Shown here in pieces: positions 55,556 through 63,678 of a DNA stretch of 64,000 nucleotides. Source of the stretch: Glycomyces xiaoerkulensis (GTDB taxonomy: Bacteria > Actinomycetota > Actinomycetes > Mycobacteriales > Micromonosporaceae); NCBI RefSeq assembly GCF_002798405.1, contig NZ_PGGV01000010.1, forward strand, positions 23,462 through 87,461, in the 5' to 3' direction. Below the pieces are notes generated by a model. The model saw only the letters and a list, made by a program, of their open reading frames with translations, was not told the origin of the DNA and searched no databases. A program made the translations under genes and the position numbers. Numbering within the stretch: position 1 is the first letter of the stretch; the number at the start of each line of letters is the position of its first letter.

Positions 55556-57054
55556 ACGACCGACACGACACCGGACGCATCCGGGAGCCGGTCCTCCCCG
55601 GTCTGCGGGACATCCTGTACGGAGCGACCGCCGACGAGGCCATCGACGACGAACTCGGCTACATGACCGCGGTCGACCGCGCCCACCTGCTGATGCTGGC
55701 CTCCACCGGCATCGTCGCGCACGAGGACGTCGTCCCGCTCCTGGGGGCCATCGAAGCACTCGAGGCCGACGACTTCGGCCCGCTCCGCGGCAGGCACGCC
55801 CCCAGGGGGCTCTACCTGCTCTACGAACACCACCTGGCGGCGATGGTCGGCGAGGAGACCGCCGGCCGGATCCACACCGGGCGGTCGCGCAACGATCTCA
55901 AAGCGACCGTCTGCCAGTTGCGCCTGCGCGATGCGCACTGCAGGCTGCTGAGCGAACTGCTCCGGACCGAGGCGATCGCGTTGAGCGCGGCACGCCGCCA
56001 CCGGGACGCGGTCATGTCCGGATTCACGCATTTCCAGCCCTCGGTCCCCATCACCTTCGGGTTCTACCTGGCCGGTTTCGCCGCGGCGCTGGGACGCGAG
56101 ACCGACCGGCTGCTGGCCGAGGGCGCTCACCTGGAGCGCTCGCCGCTGGGTGCGGGCGCGATGGCCGGGACCGACCTGGCCATCGATCAGGGAACGACCG
56201 CCGGACTGCTCGGATTCTCCTCGCAGTTCCCGGTGGCACTGGACGCCGTGGCCAGCCGCGACAGCGTCACCGCCGTGCTGTCCACCGCCGCCTCGATCGG
56301 CATCGCGAGTTCCCGTGCGGCCATGGACCTCCAGATGTGGACGACCGCGGAACCGGCACTGCTGGAGCTGCCCGACCATCTGGTCGGATCCAGCTCCGCG
56401 ATGCCCCAGAAGCGCAACGCCTACCTCCTGGAGCAGCTTCGCGGCCGGTCGTCCCAGACCGTCGGGGCCCTCACCGCGGCCCTGCTCGCGGCCAAGTCCG
56501 CGCCGTTCACCAACTCCATCGAGGTCGGGACGGAGGCGGTCGAGCAGGCCTGGCCGGCCTTCGACAGCACCGTGGAGGTGCTGCGGCTGCTGAGGGCGCA
56601 CTTCACCTGGGCGCGTCCGCGACTCCGGGAGACCGAGGACCACGCCGCGCGGCACCACACCGCCGCGACCGCCGCCGCCAACCGGCTCGTGTCCCTGGGG
56701 CACCCGTTCCGCCGAGCCCACGAGGCGATCGGCCGCCTGATCTCCGCCGCCGAGGAGCATCGGACCGTCGAACCCGACTCGGCCGTCGACGAGGACGCCC
56801 GGCGAATCCTGGAGGAGATGGACGTGCGGGCGACGCTGGAGGCGAGCGCCTACGGCGGCGGACCGGCACCGGACGCGTTCGACAAGGTCCGGTTCCGGCT
56901 GCAAGAGGACCTCCGGCGGCGGTGCGAGCAAGCCGAGCGCCACCTGCGAAAGGCCGCATCGTGGCGGCACGACCTGAACGACGCCGTGAGGTCCTACCTC
57001 GCGGCGGCACCTGCGAAAGAGGTGAAGCATGGCGACCAGCCGGACCGGTCCTGA
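55552..57054 (+). CDS. Argininosuccinate-lyase-like enzyme
   Basis: A 500-aa protein of the fumarase/aspartase superfamily. It shows HTGRSRNDLKAT (substrate-binding loop), GFTHFQPSVPITFG (catalytic His region) and the signature GSSSAMPQKRN with the catalytic Ser. There are no arginine-pathway genes nearby. With the PduX-like kinase and the PLP enzyme it forms the set proposed for 2,3-diaminobutyrate formation in uridyl-peptide antibiotics (pacidamycin type), where it would cut an N-substituted aspartate into the diamino acid and fumarate. Its 3' end overlaps the next gene by 26 bp. Confidence 0.82.
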   Translation: MNDRHDTGRIREPVLPGLRDILYGATADEAIDDELGYMTAVDRAHLLMLASTGIVAHEDVVPLLGAIEALEADDFGPLRGRHAPRGLYLLYEHHLAAMVGEETAGRIHTGRSRNDLKATVCQLRLRDAHCRLLSELLRTEAIALSAARRHRDAVMSGFTHFQPSVPITFGFYLAGFAAALGRETDRLLAEGAHLERSPLGAGAMAGTDLAIDQGTTAGLLGFSSQFPVALDAVASRDSVTAVLSTAASIGIASSRAAMDLQMWTTAEPALLELPDHLVGSSSAMPQKRNAYLLEQLRGRSSQTVGALTAALLAAKSAPFTNSIEVGTEAVEQAWPAFDSTVEVLRLLRAHFTWARPRLRETEDHAARHHTAATAAANRLVSLGHPFRRAHEAIGRLISAAEEHRTVEPDSAVDEDARRILEEMDVRATLEASAYGGGPAPDAFDKVRFRLQEDLRRRCEQAERHLRKAASWRHDLNDAVRSYLAAAPAKEVKHGDQPDRS

Positions 57055-58276
57055 AACCGGATACGCAGTCTTCGTGGAGAGCAACACCACCGGCACCGGC
57101 GGCCTGTTCGCCGAGGCCGCCGCCCGCGCCGGCCAAGTGCCGGTCCTGCTCGCACGCGACCCCGAGCGCTACGGGCCGTGGCTCGACCGCTACGGGAAGG
57201 TCGTCGAGCTCGACACCTCGGACGCCGCGGCGATCACCGCCTGGTGCGAGGGCCTGCCCGGCGACTCCGTTCGCGGAGTGACCAGCTCCAGCGACTACTT
57301 CGTGGCGACCGCGGCCCGAGTCGCCGCCTCGTTCGGGCTTCCCGGCCCCTCACCGGAATCCGTGGCCCGCTGCCGGGACAAGGCCGCTGCGCGCCGGACG
57401 CTTTCGGGGACCGGTGTTCCGATCCCCCGATGGCGGGAATGCCGCACCTCCGATCAGGTCGGAGCGGCGGCCGCGGACCTGGGCGGGCCGGTGGTGGTGA
57501 AGCCCGTGGACGGGTCCGGTTCGGTCGGCGTGCGGCTGTGCGCCGACGCGGACGAGGCGATCGAGGCCGCCGCCGGACTGCTCGGCGCCGGAACCAACGA
57601 GCGCGGCCTGCCGCGCGCCGGGCGCATCCTCGTCGAAGGCTTCGTGGACGGCCCCGAGTATTCGGTCGAGCTCTTCAACGGCGAGGTCGTCGCCGTCGTG
57701 TCCAAGCACGTCGGCGCACCTCCGAATTTCGTGGAGGTCGGGCACGACGTGGATTCCGCGCTTTCGCCCCAACTCGACCGGGCCGTCCGCGGCACCGCCG
57801 AAGACGCCGCCGACGCGCTCGGGGCGAAGTTCGGTCCCGTGCACGCCGAGATCCGGCTGGAAGGCGACACGCCCTATGTCATCGAAGTCAATCCGCGCCT
57901 GGCCGGCGGCAACATCCCCCGCCTCATCGAGCTAGCCTACGGAGTCGATCTGATCTCCGCCCACATCGCCCAGGTCGTCGGCGGCCCCCGCACGATGCCC
58001 GAGCGGCGATGGCGCAGCGGTGCGGCCATCCGGTTCCTGCGCCTTCCGCACGAGGGTACGATCCGGCGAGTACCGGATTCGGCGGAGCTGGAGGAGATCG
58101 GGGCGTTCGAGGCCGCGGTACGAGTCCGGGCTGGCGACCGGTGCACGCTCCGGGGCGACTTCACCGACCGCATCGGCCACGTCATCACCGACGGGCCCAC
58201 GCGGGAGGTCGCGGCGGCCGAGGCGGACAAGGCCGCGGCCGCGCTGGAGGGAGCGATCGAGTGGGAGCCGAATTGA
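57029..58276 (+). CDS. ATP-grasp ligase 2
   Basis: A 415-aa protein with a Rossmann-like start (VFVESNTTGTGGLFAEAAA), a pre-grasp part, and the ATP-grasp core: VVVKPVDGSGSVGVRL, ILVEGFVDGPEYSVELF and PYVIEVNPRLAGGNIPR with the metal-binding Glu and Asn. This form, often fused or adjacent to argininosuccinate-lyase-like enzymes, forms amide bonds between amino acids. Having two ATP-grasp ligases in the operon suggests a tripeptide or a dipeptide with a capped end. Confidence 0.86.
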   Translation: MATSRTGPETGYAVFVESNTTGTGGLFAEAAARAGQVPVLLARDPERYGPWLDRYGKVVELDTSDAAAITAWCEGLPGDSVRGVTSSSDYFVATAARVAASFGLPGPSPESVARCRDKAAARRTLSGTGVPIPRWRECRTSDQVGAAAADLGGPVVVKPVDGSGSVGVRLCADADEAIEAAAGLLGAGTNERGLPRAGRILVEGFVDGPEYSVELFNGEVVAVVSKHVGAPPNFVEVGHDVDSALSPQLDRAVRGTAEDAADALGAKFGPVHAEIRLEGDTPYVIEVNPRLAGGNIPRLIELAYGVDLISAHIAQVVGGPRTMPERRWRSGAAIRFLRLPHEGTIRRVPDSAELEEIGAFEAAVRVRAGDRCTLRGDFTDRIGHVITDGPTREVAAAEADKAAAALEGAIEWEPN

Positions 58277-59259
58277 ACGCGGACTCCAAGACGCGGAGCA
58301 TCGCGCCGCGGACGCTGCTCGGGCTGCTGCTGGCCGTGGCCGCGGCGATATTCTTCGGCAGCGCCGGTCCGGCCGCGAAAGCGGTCATCGAGGCGGGCGT
58401 CACTCCGCTCCAGATGGTCTGGCTGAGGCTCGGGGGAGCGGCGCTGCTGCTGCTTCCCTATGTGTGGATCACCAGGCGTCGGTCGCTGATCTGGCTGTTC
58501 AAGCGCAATACGAGGTACGTCGCCGCCTATGGGATCGTCTCCTTCGCGGGGGTGCAGGTCTGCTACTTCGTAGCGGTCTCCCGGCTGCCGGTGAGCATCG
58601 CCCTGCTGCTGGAGTACCTGGCGCCGGCACTGGTCATCGCCTGGCTCGTCGCGGTGCGCCGGGTGCGGATTCCCGTCACCGCCTTGACCGGGGCGTTGAC
58701 GGCCATCTGCGGCACCGCCGTCGTGGTGGAGGCTTGGACCGGGCTGCGCTTCGATCTCATAGGAGTGCTGGCCGGACTCGGGGCCGCCCTCTGCCAGGCG
58801 TCGTTCTTCCTGCTGTCGGACAAGGCCGACCGGGAAGCCGACCCGCTGACGATGACCGCCGGCGGTGCGGTCGTCGGCGCGTTCGCGGTGGGGCTCCTGG
58901 CGCAGCCGTGGAACCTGCCTTGGGGCGCGCTCGGTGACGGCGCGAACATCGCGGACGTCTCCGTTCCGGTGATCGGGCTGGTCGCCTGGGTCGTCGTCGT
59001 CGGCACCGTCTTCGCCTACGCCTGCGGCGTCACCGCGATCAGGATGCTGTCGGCGCCGGTGGCCGGCGTGATCGCGACCCTCGAGGTCGTGGTGGCGGCG
59101 ATTTCGGCCTGGCTGGCTTTGGGCGAGCGATTGACCGCCGTGCAGATCCTCGGGGGCGTACTGGTCCTCTGCGGAGCATTGCTCGCGCAGCGTCGCCGAG
59201 CGAACGCCGCGGAGAAAGAAGAGCTCAGGAGGATCGAAGCGATGAACGCTTCGACATGA
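58261..59259 (+). CDS. EamA/DMT-type exporter
   Basis: A 332-aa membrane protein. The start is taken at GTG 58261, which has GGAGGGAG seven bases upstream inside the ATP-grasp gene; a TTG at 58273 overlapping the upstream stop is the alternative. Two EamA repeats of five helices each are seen, ending in VIATLEVVVAAISAWLALGE, the conserved end of the second repeat in RhtA-like amino-acid exporters. It is the last gene of the operon and a second export route next to the MFS protein. Confidence 0.86.
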   Translation: MGAELNADSKTRSIAPRTLLGLLLAVAAAIFFGSAGPAAKAVIEAGVTPLQMVWLRLGGAALLLLPYVWITRRRSLIWLFKRNTRYVAAYGIVSFAGVQVCYFVAVSRLPVSIALLLEYLAPALVIAWLVAVRRVRIPVTALTGALTAICGTAVVVEAWTGLRFDLIGVLAGLGAALCQASFFLLSDKADREADPLTMTAGGAVVGAFAVGLLAQPWNLPWGALGDGANIADVSVPVIGLVAWVVVVGTVFAYACGVTAIRMLSAPVAGVIATLEVVVAAISAWLALGERLTAVQILGGVLVLCGALLAQRRRANAAEKEELRRIEAMNAST

Positions 59260-59282
59260 AGGAAGGCTGATGGGACGCCCCT

Positions 59283-59323
59283 GGCCGGGCTCCGCGCCGG
59301 TTCTGCCCGAGCGGAGCCCGGCC
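59283..59323 (+). terminator. Terminator of the peptide operon
   Basis: A perfect 13-bp G/C-rich stem (GGCCGGGCTCCGC / GCGGAGCCCGGCC) with a 15-nt loop, 23 bp after the exporter stop. There is no T-run, as is usual in high-GC actinomycetes. Confidence 0.75.
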
Positions 59324-59380
59324 CCGCCGTCCGCAGGGACCCGCCGGCCCGACCGTTCACGGGTCCATCGCCACGGCCGC

Positions 59381-59459
59381 GGTGGCCGAATCCTGACAGG
59401 CGCCTCCGGCCGACTTCCCCCACTTACGGCATCGAGTCGATTTGAGTTGAATTGTCTTA
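59381..59459 (+). promoter_or_regulatory. Conserved promoter element, copy C (upstream of 101-aa orphan)
   Basis: GAATCCTGACAGG at +7, CACTTACGG at +40 and GTTGAATTGT at +65, nearly identical to copies A and B across the whole element. The orphan's GTG lies 38 bp beyond the last box. Confidence 0.72.
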
Positions 59460-59493
59460 ATACCAACTGAACGAATCGGCCGGCGACACAGCC

Positions 59494-59799
59494 GTGAAAC
59501 AGAGTGAGAAGGTAAGTCAAATTCTTGTGTATTCCGCCAGAATCGCGCACGAAGGTCCCCTCGTGGAGAGAGACCTGACTGCGGCCATTCTGGCATCCGC
59601 CTCACACGGGGACCGTGTCGAGCACGTGTATTGCGAGGCCGGAGAAGGTGGGCACTACGTTGTCATATTCCTGCACGAGAGCATCGACGAAATCGCCGCC
59701 GACCGGTGCGATCAGTTGGTGAGGCGGGCCTTTGCGCCGTTGGTGCGGGACGATTCCTGGAAGCTGGTCGACCAGGCGTTGAAGCCATTCGGGCGTTGA
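59494..59799 (+). CDS. Small 101-aa protein of unknown function
   Basis: A 101-aa soluble protein from GTG 59494, though the ribosome site is poor. No family was recognised. It has mixed alpha/beta character (QILVYSARIAH, VEHVYCEAGEGGHYVVIFLH, then an amphipathic helix and DDSWKLVDQALKPFG), with no signal peptide or membrane segment. Codon use is less GC-rich at the 5' end than in the operons around it. Evidence that it is a gene: it sits between promoter copy C and a strong terminator, so it has its own transcription unit of the same regulon as the lipid and peptide operons. It could be a regulator or carrier-type accessory. Confidence 0.6.
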   Translation: MKQSEKVSQILVYSARIAHEGPLVERDLTAAILASASHGDRVEHVYCEAGEGGHYVVIFLHESIDEIAADRCDQLVRRAFAPLVRDDSWKLVDQALKPFGR

Positions 59800-59844
59800 A
59801 GCGCGCTCCGGCACGGGAATACGGAGCCCCGCGAGGGGCAAGAA

Positions 59845-59877
59845 GAATGGGCGGCTCCCGACGGGAGCCGCCCATTC
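59845..59877. terminator. Strong hairpin terminator between the 101-aa and 44-aa genes
   Basis: A perfect 15-bp stem (59845-59859 with 59863-59877) and a GAC loop. The genes on either side face each other, so this symmetric hairpin can end both transcripts. Confidence 0.8.
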
Positions 59878-60000
59878 GCTGCTGAGCACATGTAAACCAT
59901 GATGGGGCCGGAGCCGGGAGGGCCACCGACGACCGACTTGCCGTGCAATGGGCTCCGCTTGATGGGAGGAGCAAGTCCGGCCCCTGAGACTGGAAGTCGA

Positions 60001-60135
60001 TCAGTCCCATTCCCAGTCGTCGGCCGGTGCTGCATCCCCTGCCGATGCGGCGTCGGCATGGCCGACGGTGCCGCCGGCGATGATCCCGAATGCGATGAGG
60101 ATGGCGGAAAGAAGCGGGCGGAGGCGCATGTTCAT
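60001..60135 (-). CDS. 44-aa secreted peptide ending in WEWD
   Basis: A small gene found by eye on the minus strand: ATG at 60135, stop TGA at 60001-60003. AGGAG lies about six bases before the ATG. The product begins with two Arg (MNMRLRPLLSA), then a hydrophobic helix (ILIAFGIIAGGTVG) and a signal-peptidase-type site near HADA-AS, leaving a tail of about 15 residues that is acidic, rich in Ala, and closes with DDWEWD. This is the layout of a Sec-exported small peptide. It converges with the 101-aa gene on a shared terminator, and a degenerate copy of the conserved promoter lies upstream. Function unknown: a signal peptide, a precursor, or a surface factor are possible. Confidence 0.65.
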   Translation of the reverse strand: MNMRLRPLLSAILIAFGIIAGGTVGHADAASAGDAAPADDWEWD

Positions 60136-60181
60136 GAAGCAGACTCCTAAATTCGTCGAGCGAAGTTCGGTGTTCGTGCTG

Positions 60182-60260
60182 CATTGACAGAATATGAAAA
60201 TCGACTCCCGTGGGTAAGTGGCGAAAATCTGTCAGTCAATAGCGTCCTAATCCGTCCAAT
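60182..60260 (-). promoter_or_regulatory. Probable degenerate promoter element, copy E (upstream of 44-aa peptide)
   Basis: Read on the minus strand, CACTTAC is followed after six bases by GAGTCGATTT, which matches copy C at the same offset over ten bases. A TATTCT hexamer stands at the -10 position, and the -35-like TTAC is 17 bp before it. The upstream activator half matches only in part (about 10 of 17 positions around +2 to +18). The peptide ATG is about 50 bp beyond. Confidence 0.42.
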
Positions 60261-60615
60261 CGTGAGGTCCACCTGATGGAACCGAGGACGAGGGTACGTA
60301 GCAGGGAATTTTGAGGGAACTTAAGCAGGCGCTCGGTCGGCCCGAATCCGTCGAAATCGAGAAAGCAATCCGCAGGGGTGAACGGGATGCGCTCATGCGG
60401 CCGTGTATCGGCGCGACCGGCAGGATCGATGCGTTCTGGAAATTGGTAATCAATGCCGTTCTACATCGACCCGGCAGCTCTTCTCCAAAGTGCACAGGGT
60501 CGGAATTCGCCTGTTCAGGAGCGTAAACGAAGCAGCGTGATGTTCGTCGACAGGGGCCTCCGAGCACCTGCCGGTTGAAGAATCCGGTTGCGGTACCGGC
60601 AACTGAGGATGATCA
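60261..60615. other. Gap without convincing gene
   Basis: Several short frames exist on both strands, but none shows codon bias, a ribosome site and a plausible protein together. Composition is less GC-rich than the operons. Confidence 0.4.
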
Positions 60616-60924
60616 CTACCCGTCTCGGCCTCGCACCGGTCGAACGGTCAGTCCTGTTTCGACCTCAAGCACCAGGCCTCCGGCTGCGGTGGTCACGACC
60701 CTACGGACGGACTCAGCGCCGGGCGGGGCGTAGTGGTCGGAGCAAAGCAGGCGTGCGCCGTCGACGAGCGTCGGGGCGAGACCGTCACGCTCGGCGATGC
60801 GGCCGAGGTTCCGCTCCTCCGCCGGGCAGGCCCGACCATCAGGGCCGCCGAGTGAGTCGTGCAGCTCGTCGCCGGCCGCTTGCGCGGCGCCGCCGCCGGA
60901 GCCCGGAGTGCATCGCCCCGTTCG
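60616..60924 (-). pseudogene. Orphan C-terminal gene fragment
   Basis: On the minus strand a frame of about 102 codons ends with TAG at 60616-60618. Its last 85 codons show the strong G/C third-position bias of real genes and a protein-like sequence (DELHDSLGG, LGRIAERDGLAPTLVDGARL, DHYAPPGAESVRRVV). No start codon with a ribosome site precedes it; an upstream in-frame TGA closes the frame. It looks like the tail of a gene whose 5' part was lost. The family was not recognised. Confidence 0.4.
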
Positions 60925-60996
60925 TCATCGGACGCGAATCGACCCGCTGAACGCCGAACCCCGGCCATCGGCCGGATCAGGGGTGCCGACAAAGTT

Positions 60997-61034
60997 GTAT
61001 CGATACTATTGACTAGATCGATGTGTTATCGATA
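60997..61034. promoter_or_regulatory. Paired TATCGATA palindromes upstream of the glycosidase
   Basis: Perfect TATCGATA palindromes at 60998-61005 (extended to GTATCGATAC, 60997-61006) and 61027-61034 are 29 bp apart centre to centre, close to three helical turns. TTGACT between them could be a -35 box. This is the layout of a dimeric repressor site, as found before carbohydrate genes under GntR- or LacI-type control. No such regulator is in the window. Confidence 0.5.
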
Positions 61035-61221
61035 TCATCGGCAGCAAGGCGATCGCGACGCTACTCCCCGCAGGCGCCTTCGCCGGGGCCGCGCTCACAT
61101 TCGCGGTGATCGTCAGCGTCCGAACGCCGTTGCCGATCTCCGTCCGAGCCCTCCCACAACGCCCGCGTTTCGGAGCTCGCTCCGCGACCGATATCCGCCT
61201 CTCACCTATTAGGAGTCCGCC

Positions 61222-62631
61222 ATGCGACGACTGTTCTCGCTCGTGCCGGCATTGATGCTGGCTACGGCCTTGATGCTAGTCGGCCCCTCATCCGCGACAG
61301 CCGACCAGCATTTGCCCGAAGGGCCCACCGACCTGGTCGCCGCCCACTCGGGCAAGTGCGTCGATGTGCTGAGCGCATCGACCGAGAACGGCGCCGAGAT
61401 CGTCCAATGGGACTGCCACGGCGGTAGTAATCAGCAGTGGGACCTGCGCGAGGTCGGCGACGGCTACGTCGAGATCGTCTCCCAATCGTCCGGCAAGTGC
61501 CTCGACGTGGAGGGTCAATCGACCGACAACAACGCCGCGATCCTGCAGTGGGACTGCTGGGGTGGCGCCAACCAGCAGTGGGAGGTCCGTGACGCCGGCG
61601 GCGAGGTCGAGATCGTCGCACGGCATTCGGGGAAGTGCCTCGACGTGGTAAGCGCCTCGACCGAGAACGGCGCCCGGCTGCAGCAGTACGACTGCTTCGG
61701 CGCCGCCAACCAGCGGTGGGGTCTGGACCAGGGGCCCGACCCCGAGGCCGAACCCACACTGCCGGGGCTGTACGCGGATCCGAACATCGTGCGCTTCGGC
61801 GACACCTACTACCTGTACCCGACCACCGACGGCTTCGACGGCTGGTCGGGAACCCAGTACCGGGCCTTCTCCTCGACCGACCTGGTCAACTGGACCGACC
61901 ACGGCGTCATCCTCGACGTGGCCGCCGACGTCTCCTGGGCCGACAATTCGGCCTGGGCCCCGGGCATCGAGGAGAAGAACGGCCGGTACTACTTCTACTT
62001 CTCCGGCGGGCGCGCCAGCGGCGACACCAGCAAGCACCTCGGTGTGGCCGTGTCGGACTCACCCACCGGCCCGTTCACCGACGCCCTCGGCCACCCCCTC
62101 GTTTCGGCCGGAGACTACGCGGGCCAGGCGATCGACCCGGCCCTCTTCACCGACTCGGGCGGCCAGTCCTACCTGTACTGGGGCCAGGGCGCCTCCCACC
62201 AGGTGCCGCTGAACGACGACATGACCTCCTTCGACGCCTCCCAGGTGCGCACCTACAACCCGCCCGACTACAATGAAGGCGCCTTCGTGATCGAACGCGA
62301 CGGCACCTACTACTTCATGTGGTCGGAGGACGACACTCGTAGCGAGGACTACCGGGTCAACTACGCGACCGGCTCCTCTCCGCTCGGTCCCTGGAGCGAC
62401 CCGGCGGGCGTGATCCTGGCCAAGGACCTGTCCCAGGGCATCAAGGGCACCGGCCACCACTCGGTGGTCCGCGTCCCCGGAACCGACGAGTGGTACATCG
62501 CCTACCACCGCTTCGCCATCCCCGATGGCGACGGCACCCACCGCGAGGTCATGATCGACCGCCTGCACTTCGAGGCCGACGGCTCCATCCGCCCGGTGGT
62601 CCCGACGCTGAACGGCATCGACCCGATCTGA
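61222..62631 (+). CDS. Secreted glycoside hydrolase: CBM13 (ricin-type) plus GH43
   Basis: A 469-aa exported enzyme from ATG 61222 with AGGAG at 61211-61215. Residues 1-27 form a Sec signal ending in SATA. Residues about 30-170 are a ricin B-type CBM13 domain with three repeats, each with GKCLDV/GKCVDV and a closing QQWDL, QQWEV or QRWGL. The C-terminal catalytic part is GH43: YADPNIVRFGDTYYLYPT carries the general-base Asp, WAPGIEEKNGRYYFYFSG the WAPx block, and YNEGAFVIERDGTYYFMWS the acid Glu. GH43 enzymes remove arabinose or xylose from plant polysaccharides, and CBM13 binds xylan or galactose. In most GH43 enzymes the CBM is C-terminal; here it is N-terminal. Confidence 0.88.
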   Translation: MRRLFSLVPALMLATALMLVGPSSATADQHLPEGPTDLVAAHSGKCVDVLSASTENGAEIVQWDCHGGSNQQWDLREVGDGYVEIVSQSSGKCLDVEGQSTDNNAAILQWDCWGGANQQWEVRDAGGEVEIVARHSGKCLDVVSASTENGARLQQYDCFGAANQRWGLDQGPDPEAEPTLPGLYADPNIVRFGDTYYLYPTTDGFDGWSGTQYRAFSSTDLVNWTDHGVILDVAADVSWADNSAWAPGIEEKNGRYYFYFSGGRASGDTSKHLGVAVSDSPTGPFTDALGHPLVSAGDYAGQAIDPALFTDSGGQSYLYWGQGASHQVPLNDDMTSFDASQVRTYNPPDYNEGAFVIERDGTYYFMWSEDDTRSEDYRVNYATGSSPLGPWSDPAGVILAKDLSQGIKGTGHHSVVRVPGTDEWYIAYHRFAIPDGDGTHREVMIDRLHFEADGSIRPVVPTLNGIDPI

Positions 62632-63102
62632 CCCCGGGGAGGATTCGTCGGCGGATCTCACACCCACAAGCTCCGCAACGTACACACTGACAAACCGCCC
62701 GCGATCGAGTGCTACTGCTAGGGGCGGACCGAGACTTCGGCGTCGCAGCCGGCGAATCACTCAAAGGCCCGTTCGTCGATCTCGGCCGCCCCTCGTGCCC
62801 GCCGGGCTGCCCGCACGACCCCGTGGCACCGTCGGGCTGTGCTGAGGAGACGGCTCCCTGCATTGTTGTAGCGATACATCCTCGCATTGATGAGCCTGCT
62901 CCGGCCCGGGAAGACGAAGTATGGGAGCACTTCGCGCCCGCAGTGCGAAAACGCGCGCGTTCCGATCGGCGGCGGCGCCGTGCGGGTGAAGTCGGAAACG
63001 TTTGATCGATAGAATCGGTGCCGGAGCTCGCGGTGGTGCGGCCGAGAGGGGTTAAAAACTGCTGCCCTGGTTGTGTTGTTCTAGATACATGAGTGTACGT
63101 TT
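62632..63102. other. Gap between glycosidase and transposon; holds the presumed left end of the IS
   Basis: No supported gene. IS607 elements lack terminal inverted repeats, so the exact left end cannot be fixed, but it should lie just before the recombinase, near 63040-63100, where an AT-richer stretch occurs. Confidence 0.4.
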
Positions 63103-63678
63103 GTGTCTATGCGTTTGAAGGAGTGGGCCAGGGAGCGGGGTGTGTCGTACCGGACGGCGCTGCGCTGGTTCCACTCCGGGCTTCTGCCGGTCCCGGCGCG
63201 GCAGTTGCCTACGGGCACGATCCTGGTCGAGCCGCCGCAGGCCGCCGAGGGGCAGGCGGTGGCGTACTGCCGGGTCTCGGGTGCCGATCAGAAGGACGAT
63301 CTGGAGCGGCAGGCCGGGCGTGTGGCCCTGGAGTGCTCGCGGCGCGGGATCGGGCTGGGCCGGACGGTGTGCGAGACCGGTTCGGGCTTGGACGGGAACC
63401 TGGTCGAGCTGCGGCGGCTGCTGGCCGACGCTTCGGTGTCGACGATCGTGGTCGAGCACCGGGACCGGCTGGCCAGGTTCGGGTTCGAGCAGGTGGAGGC
63501 CGCGCTTGCAGCGCAAGGCCGTTCCATTGTCGTGCTGGATGAGGCCGAGGTCGAGGACGACTTGGTGCCGGAGATGACCGAGGTGTTGATCTGGATGTGC
63601 GCGCGCCTGTACGGCCGCCGGTCGGCCCAGCGCCGCGCCCGGGCCGCCATGAAAGCCGCTTCGGAGTCCGCGTCGTGA
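63103..63678 (+). mobile_element. tnpA: IS607-type serine recombinase (transposase TnpA)
   Basis: A 191-aa protein (GTG 63103 or ATG 63109). The N-terminal 45 residues are a MerR-like helix-turn-helix (LKEWARERGVSYRTALRWF, then a GLLPVPARQLPTG wing). A serine resolvase catalytic domain follows: AYCRVSGADQKDDLERQ with the nucleophilic Ser, and VVEHRDRLARFGFEQVE with the active-site Arg pair. HTH before catalytic domain is the IS607 order. It overlaps the next gene by GTGA, the usual tnpA-tnpB arrangement. Confidence 0.9.

Noticed and set aside
55552..57054. Argininosuccinate lyase as part of arginine synthesis
   Set aside because: No argG, argF or other arginine gene is adjacent, and it overlaps the kinase/PLP pair and the ATP-grasp gene.
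62709..63005. Possible 98-aa gene after the glycosidase
   Set aside because: No ribosome site, irregular codon use and Cys/Pro/Arg-rich composition typical of a chance frame.
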